The notes below the pieces were generated by a model, which was given only the letters and a program-made list of their open reading frames with translations, made no database searches and was not told where the DNA came from. A stretch of 64,000 bases of DNA from Biscogniauxia marginata. Taxonomy: Eukaryota > Ascomycota > Sordariomycetes > Xylariales > Xylariaceae. The position numbers and the translations under genes are program-made. The stretch lies in NCBI GenBank assembly GCA_022695795.1, contig MU404102.1, positions 243,485-307,484 of the forward strand, given 5' to 3'. Every line of letters begins with the position of its first letter. Within the stretch, counting starts at the first letter, position 1. Below are positions 58,022-64,000 of this stretch, one piece after another.

Positions 58022-60087
58022 ATGGCTTCGGTAACGTCCTTGGATAAGGACTTGCGCAGGTTGCGCCTCGAAAAGTACACCCCTGCTGCTGCGAACGAGG
58101 CTCAGTCATGGATCGAAGACGTATTGGGCGAGAAGTTATCTTCGGCTGATCTCCTAGATGGACTCAAGGATGGCGTTGCGCTCTGCAAGTACGTAATATT
58201 CTCTCTTTCTGCACTTCTCTCGCAATCTGCTCACATGCCCTGTACAGACTTGTCAATTTGGCCGGGTCCTCGCCTGTCAAGTTCAAGAAATCTGCCATGC
58301 CCTTCGTCCAGATGGAAAATATCTCACACTTCCTACGCGCTTGCCGGTCGCCGCCCCTTAATCTACAAGAACATGACGTCTTCCTCACCGTCGATCTCTT
58401 CGAGAAGAAAGATCCTGCCCAAGTCCTCCAATGTCTCGGCGCTTTCTCCCGTGCTGCAAACTCCATCAATCCCTCTGCTTTCCCGTCGCCGATCGGACCC
58501 AAGTCTCGCGTGAACGTGGTGAGCCCACAAAGCACTGGTCCTGCTCCGTCAACGGCGAGACCGCGAGGGTTATCCAACGTCAGTGCTTCGTCAAACGGCT
58601 CGCGGCCCAGTGCGTTAGTACCCTCGAAAACTGGCGACTCGGTTTCCAGCCGCTGGAGCCCTTCTAAGAGCCCCACTAACCAAGGGGCTCTGTCGCCTGG
58701 TGTGTCGAGTTGGAGTAAGAAGAACCATGAAGGGGTTACTAGCCCCGCGTGGAATATTGCGCAATACGGCTACATGGGCGGTGCAAGCCAAGGCAATCTC
58801 GGAATAGCCTTTGGAGGGCGTCGGCAGATTACTAGTGCTGGTCCGCAGGTGCCGACCGCTGCTGAAAAGGAACGTAAGCGCAAAGAGAAGGAGGCGGAAG
58901 CCGAACGTCAGAAGTTGCAGATGGAGGAGCAAGAGCGAATTCGTAAGGCGGAGCTCGAGGCCGGAGAAGAACGGGCACGACTAGAGGAAGAGCGAAGGTG
59001 GGAAGAAGAGACGAGGCGGCTACGCGTGGAGGAAAAGAAGAAAGCAGAGGAAGAGAAACGGAAGTGGGCAGAAGAAGAGCGTCAATGGAAGCTAACAGAA
59101 GAAAAGCGGCGTATGGAAGAAGAGGAAGCTGAGGCGAGGTTGGCTGAGGAACGACGCCGCTCGAAGAATCAAAGTCCAGAGCAGAAGTTGGTGGCACAGA
59201 GGAGTGGAAATGACGGATATACTGATCGTATAAAGCAACTTGAGAAAGAATTAGAACTGGCCCGCCAGCGCGAGAGGCAATACGAAGAAGAACGAGACCG
59301 GCGACTACAGAAAGGGACGGACCCTAAGAGTCGCGCTCGATCCCGCAGCCGCCCGAGGAAACTGGAGAGTACGCCTAGCCGCCAAGATTCCTGGTCCCGA
59401 GACGAACGCGAAGTTCTCCGTACACAGTGGGACCGATATCAGGAGGAGCAAGCCGAAGAGTATGCCCCTCGTCTACCACCGCGTCCACTCCCTAACCCCA
59501 TGGCCACAGCGCTGAAGCCACACCGCACTGGAGAGATTGCCCCAGTGAAAACTCACAGGACCGGTGAGGGTAGGCCCCTTCCCATCCCGGACGGCATTAG
59601 GAACCAGACGCCCGGCAGCACCGACCCTACTCCTTCTCGGCCTCTACCCGTGCCATCGGCGGACGCGAACGGTAACCGAACCGACCGCTTCCTCGCGTCA
59701 AACGCAGCGCCGATACAACCTGTTCCGCAGCAAATCTATTCTCGCGAACTTGATGCTACAGCAGAGCGTGACGAAGAAGACAGACGTCGCATAAAATCCC
59801 AAGCTAAGACCAAGGCCGCCGGCTGGGCTAGTAAGTCCCTCCTGGAACGCGAGATGGAAATGGAAAGGCAGAGACAGCGCGAATGGGAGGAATCACAGAA
59901 GGAGACCGCTAACGCGGTTAGGACCGGAGACGGAGTTGACGGTGTCGGGGGCGGCATCGGCGGGCGATGGGATGTCAGCCAGTGGAGCGGATTTACCGGC
60001 GGGGATAGCCAGAACAAAGGGGGTACAGGTATTGGGGCGGGAAGGAGACAAATCGTGGGGCCTAGGCCGCTCCCAAAGAGGCCGTAA
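58022..60087 (+). CDS. Calponin-homology (transgelin/Scp1-like) protein with coiled-coil extension
   Basis: Exons 58022-58188 and 58248-60087, one 59-nt intron; 668 aa. Residues about 10-145 form a type-3 calponin homology domain. It reads AAANEAQSWIEDVLGEKL, LLDGLKDGVALCKLVNLAG (completed by splicing), MPFVQMENISHFLRACR and DVFLTVDLFEKKDPAQVLQCL, as in yeast Scp1 and animal transgelin, which bundle actin filaments. After a Ser/Pro linker comes WNIAQYGYMGGASQGN, close to the calponin-type repeat (here about residue 225-240). From about 260 to 365 the chain is an uninterrupted Glu/Arg/Lys coiled coil, then a second coil near 382-411. The tail is Pro-rich and disordered (RLPPRPLPNP, RPLPIPDG; possible SH3 ligands). 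The protein acts at the actin cytoskeleton, probably in patches or at the hyphal tip. Yeast Scp1 is only about 200 residues, so the extension is a filamentous-fungal addition. Confidence 0.92.
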
Positions 60088-61155
60088 TGAGCCTATTTCC
60101 TTTTGTCCGGAAAAGCCTAGGGAAGGAGACTATATCATGATAGGTGCTCGGGTTTGGTGGCTTTTTCTTTTTCTTTTTTTATCAGGAATGGCCCTGGCCC
60201 TATGAGAGGGGCTGGCTACCGGGCAGGAGGGAGAGGAGTTAGAGTTGGTGTCGAAAGACAACTTAGGTATAGAGTAATGCTAGTGCAACAAATTTAGGGG
60301 GGGGGTAATGAAATTAACCCTCTCTATGATATTTATTTGCGTTTTTATATTAAAAAGAAGTTGATTCCAGTTGTTCAGGGGCTCATCTCATCTATACGTG
60401 AGTAGCCGGCCAGCTAGCACTCGAGAATATATAGGTCTCTCCGATCGCTTCAAATAACTAGTAGTGAGTGGGCTTTCTTCGCCCGTGATCCCTGTCAAAT
60501 GATAATTGAGCAGACGGATAAGTATAGAGACATACTTCTTCATATTCAAACATATCCTGGATAATATTCTAAGGTTTTGCTCTCGCCCGTAAGCTCAATA
60601 TTATCACTTCCGTGATATTTTGCTTGACTCGAACAGAAACTAATTCTTAAATGCCTTATGTTGTTATTTGTGTGGACGGTCAATAAAAGAGATACGATGT
60701 CTTGTGCCAGCTGCGTTTAGAAGTTTTAACCCCCGGGTCCCTTTCCGTTGACAATACGGACCTGCTCCCATGAAAGCCTGATCCAAATAATGGCTACTCA
60801 CTTAGTAGCTCGGGAGGGGGGGGTTCTCTTCTTGGATTTTTAGATATGGTGAATATAAGTCTGGACATGATTATAGATGATACTTACCGTAAGCCTTTAC
60901 GAATATAGACCCTATCTTTGTCCCAAGAAACTGCACAGGCTGCCGGAAGCTGAAGATGATGAATATGGAGGTTTTTTCTTCTCCTTCTATGTACCGACAT
61001 AAATGTTGTAGGGTTGCGTGTTATACTATATAACTAATCATATGGCATTCTTTGATCTCATTTGTTTATTATTACTATTTTTTCTATCGGATGCTATTTT
61101 AATTTGTTAGGCATACCCGAGGATCTAATTCAAGAGACATGATCCCTTTGTATCC
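60088..61155. other. Intergenic spacer
   Basis: 1.07 kb between two genes on the same strand. A G-run is seen at about 60297-60306. No gene or notable repeat. Confidence 0.5.
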
Positions 61156-63597
61156 ATGTCCAAGTCCAATCAAATGATCGACGGTGAAAGCCCTACGTCT
61201 TACTCTGAGGAACCCCTGCTTGTAAATGATCATTAATGCAACCTCGCTGCGCCACTAACTTGACGCCTGACCTTGTTCTCTTGACTTGGAAGAATCCTGA
61301 CATCTCTAAACGACCACACATTTTCACTAATCCGACTTCTTTCTATATCATCTTTTACGCAGGTATCAATAATGAGCTGATTCAAATTATGGGAGAACCC
61401 GAGACTTTTCGTCCCACGAGGACGACTATCCCTATGGTGCTCGTCGGCACGCTGATGGGCTCGCTGGTCTGCGTCGCCAACATGTACTTCAGCCTGCAGA
61501 TAGGCAGCGTCAGCACCATGCCCACATTCATCGCCCTGGGCGGTTTCGCCGTCTTCAGGGCACTGTCTCGCTGCCTGCCCCCTGCTTACCGCCACACCTT
61601 CACGGCCACAGACAACGTCGTCGTGCAGACCATCGCGTCCTCGATCGCCGGCGTGCCCCTCGCCGCCGCCCTCGAGAGCATCATCCCTGCCTTCGAGTTC
61701 CTACGTAAGCCCGAGGAGGGCGGCGTCCGGCGCTTCTCGGTGCTCGAGCTCTTCGTGTGGTGCCTCGGCATCTCGCTATTTGGCACCGTGTTCGCCGTGC
61801 CGTTCCGGTCTTATTTCGTCTTGCGGGAGCGGTTGCGGTTTCCCGCTGGCTACGCGACTGCGATCCTGATCGGGGTGCTACACGGCGACGACAAGATTGC
61901 CCGAAACGCCGAGCTGGATAAGCAAGGCCTGTCATGTCTGGACGACCGGCCCTTTGATGAACCGGCCGGTGGAGATGCCGGGAACGAGGTGTCTTCACCC
62001 CGGGACGGGCAGAACAGTCGCTTTGAATGGGCATCTAACATCGCGCTGGTCTTCAAAGCCTCCGCCGGGACCGTTACATATGTATGCATGCATCCTCGCC
62101 TAGGCCCAAACTCAGGCGACACTTAACAAGATTCCTTTAGGTAGTGCTATCATACTTCTTGCCCATATTGACCAAGATACCCATTTTCGGGACGGCTGCG
62201 GCCAGCGACTGGCTCTGGTTTTTAACCCTGTCTCCTGCTTTTGCCGGATTTGGTATGATCTTAGATCCCCCTATTGCATGCGCCATGCTTCTCGGGGCTA
62301 TCTTGGGCTGGGGAATTCTTTCCCCAATTGCTAAAATTTACGGATGGGCACCCGGTCCAGTCGGCGACATGGAGATTGGCGCTCGTGGGTGGCTAATCTG
62401 GGTCAGCGTCGGCTTTCTACTCGGAGATGCGGTCGCGAGGGTGATTCATGAGTCCCTCCGGCTCACCCTGCGAGTCTATCATATTGTCCGAGTTGCAAGT
62501 TCGAAAGGGCAGCAATACGGTATGGAAGATGATGAAGACTTAACCCAACAACCCTTGCTCACGGGGCGAAACGACAGTGGCGGCAGTCTATCCTCCAATG
62601 TCCAGACGCTAATGTCTCGGGGTAATGGACTGGTCTCTAATAAAGCCATAGTAATTTGGCTGCTAGGTTCGTGTTCGCTATGTCTTGTATGTACCAGCGT
62701 CGTGTTTCGTTCGGATGTGCTTGTCCACCTCATTATTTTCGCCGTGGTATTAGCGATGCCCCTGTGCTTCATCGTCATGCAATCCTCTGGCGAGACAGAT
62801 ACAGTGCCGTCAAATAGCCTCAGTACGTTGTTTATTTTTATTTATTTTATTTATTTATGTGATGTTATCCTAACTCCTAGGAAGGTAATGCTTGCCAGTT
62901 CCTTTTCGTTCTCATATTATCTCAAGCCTCTAGGTCAAGACTTCTCACTATGGTTGCTGCCGGAATCACTAACGCCGGTCTCTGGCAATCTGCCGTTCTC
63001 ATGACCGACCTCAAGACAGCCTACTTAGCCCAGGCATCCCCTAAAGTTATGTTTCAAGCGCAGCTCATCGGGTCCGTCATAGGATGTTTCGTCGGGACTG
63101 GTTTATACCGACTGTTCACAGTCATATACCGCATTCCAAGCACCAACTTTCCGGTCCCGATTGCCTACATGTTTGTGAACACTGCCCGTCTAGCGAATGG
63201 TGGCGACCTTCCTGAGGGGGTTTCGTATTTTCTTGTTGCGGCTTTTTTCGTCTCTGCCATTCTGCGCACGATCACTATTCAGTTTCCAAAATCACGCTGG
63301 AAGAAATGGATACCGAGCGCGGTTGCTATTTCCATGGGTATGGAGCCTATGGAGCTGTTCAAACTAGCATAACAACTAACTTATAATCATAAAGGCATGT
63401 ATGTTCCGCCGTCAGTAACTCTAGCGAAGTTCATTGGGGCGGCGCTTCGGCTCTACTTCATGACGAGATGGTCGGTTTCCGAAGTGGCCCTAATGGCTAT
63501 AGCGGCAGGGTGTATCCTGGGCGAAGGCACTCTAGGCTTCATTCCCTCTGTCTTTGGGTCTATAGGCTTACCTCGGCTGATGAGGGGAGTCGTTTAA
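61156..63597 (+). CDS. OPT-superfamily oligopeptide/metal-chelate transporter
   Basis: Probable exons 61156-61183, 61363-62081, 62141-62822, 62927-63337 and 63395-63597; about 680 aa. The internal junctions are well supported: TVTYVVLSYFLP and AISMGMYVPPS are restored by splicing, and the 62823-62926 intron needs an AAG acceptor to enter the VAAGITNAGLWQ frame. The 5' end is less sure. A CACTAAT branch, a pyrimidine run and ACGCAG at 61362 mark an acceptor, and the only phase-compatible donor after an ATG is at 61184; a 61236 start would translate the intron tail. Family marks include TIPMVLVGTLMGS, NMYFSLQIG, TDNVVVQTIASS and LMTDLKTAYL. About fourteen membrane spans are expected. OPT proteins import peptides, glutathione or metal chelates with protons; this one resembles the YGL114W branch. 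Confidence 0.85.
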
Positions 63598-64000
63598 ACT
63601 GAGGCTCGTAAGCTATGTGAGACAATGATTGAAGGTAGAACTTCGATATCTAATTTAACGGCGCTTTAGGGGGGATAATTTCAAGAAACCACTTGGTTCT
63701 ATAGAATAGAATTAGCAATCATCCCTTTAGTGGGTAAATTGAAAGGCCTATATCTAATGAATCTAGTGGGTGACACGCTGGGTGTTGAATATATGTGGGA
63801 TGGAGTGATGGTCCAACCTGCTTAGACGCGTAAACATTCAATAAGCAGCGTGTATTCAGCAGTAAAGTTCTAATGTAAGTTAATTACTATTGGACCTAAC
63901 GTACTACACAAGCGAGTAGACAAAACAAGCTCGCGAACGAAATTTCATAGTTATTACACTTTTAATTATTAAAACTTATTTACGCCGCATCGAAATTAAT
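63598..64000. other. Right-edge spacer
   Basis: 403 bp after the transporter stop to the window end. AT-leaning; nothing recognisable. Confidence 0.5.

Noticed and set aside
61236..61376. Transporter start at 61236
   Set aside because: This would translate a stretch with a CACTAAT branch point, pyrimidine run and ACGCAG acceptor, so it is most likely intron.

Overview
This is nuclear DNA of a filamentous ascomycete (Pezizomycotina). The evidence is genes split by 48-120 nt GT-AG introns with CTAAC-type branch points, several Zn2Cys6 regulators with fungal-specific domains, an RNA-dependent RNA polymerase of the quelling/meiotic-silencing type, and an AT-saturated repeat block that looks RIP-mutated. 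Frequent TACCTA/TAGGTA tracts in the spacers fit a Sordariomycete, perhaps Xylariales, but that placement is a guess. Gene models were built by hand from splice signals and reading phase.

Layout. 0.2-4.5 kb: RdRP (-). 6.4-9.1 kb: nine-exon Zn2Cys6 factor (+). 9.6-14.4 kb: divergent Dal5/Liz1-type MFS transporter (-) and acetamidase-like amidase (+). 15.0-17.5 and 18.9-21.6 kb: two divergent, related Zn2Cys6 factors. Together these last genes look like a small amide or nitrogen uptake and breakdown island with its own regulators.

22.1-27.0 kb: a decayed tyrosinase gene (-) cut in two by a 3.38 kb AT-rich element with terminal inverted repeats and a TA target duplication. That element itself carries a solo LTR with a 5-bp duplication, so three layers are nested. 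28.5-31.1 kb: a complete but extraordinarily intron-rich GMP synthase (-, 15 exons). 32.9-34.1 kb: NiCoT nickel/cobalt permease (+). 34.6-37.7 kb: calpain-type cysteine protease (-).

37.7-45.1 kb is a gene desert. It is followed by a Zn2Cys6 factor (+, 45.1-47.1 kb), a single-pass membrane protein with a Cys-rich ectodomain (-, 49.6-50.7 kb), a Mn/Fe superoxide dismutase without an evident transit peptide (+, 52.6-53.4 kb), an unrecognised nuclear-type protein (+, 53.7-55.6 kb), an NDUFA12/NDUFAF2-family protein (-, 55.9-56.8 kb), a calponin-homology/transgelin protein with a long coiled-coil tail (+, 58.0-60.1 kb) and an OPT-family transporter (+, 61.2-63.6 kb).

The right part (52-64 kb) reads as ordinary housekeeping DNA. 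The left and middle (6-45 kb) read as accessory, rearranged DNA. No rRNA, convincing tRNA or CRISPR was seen.
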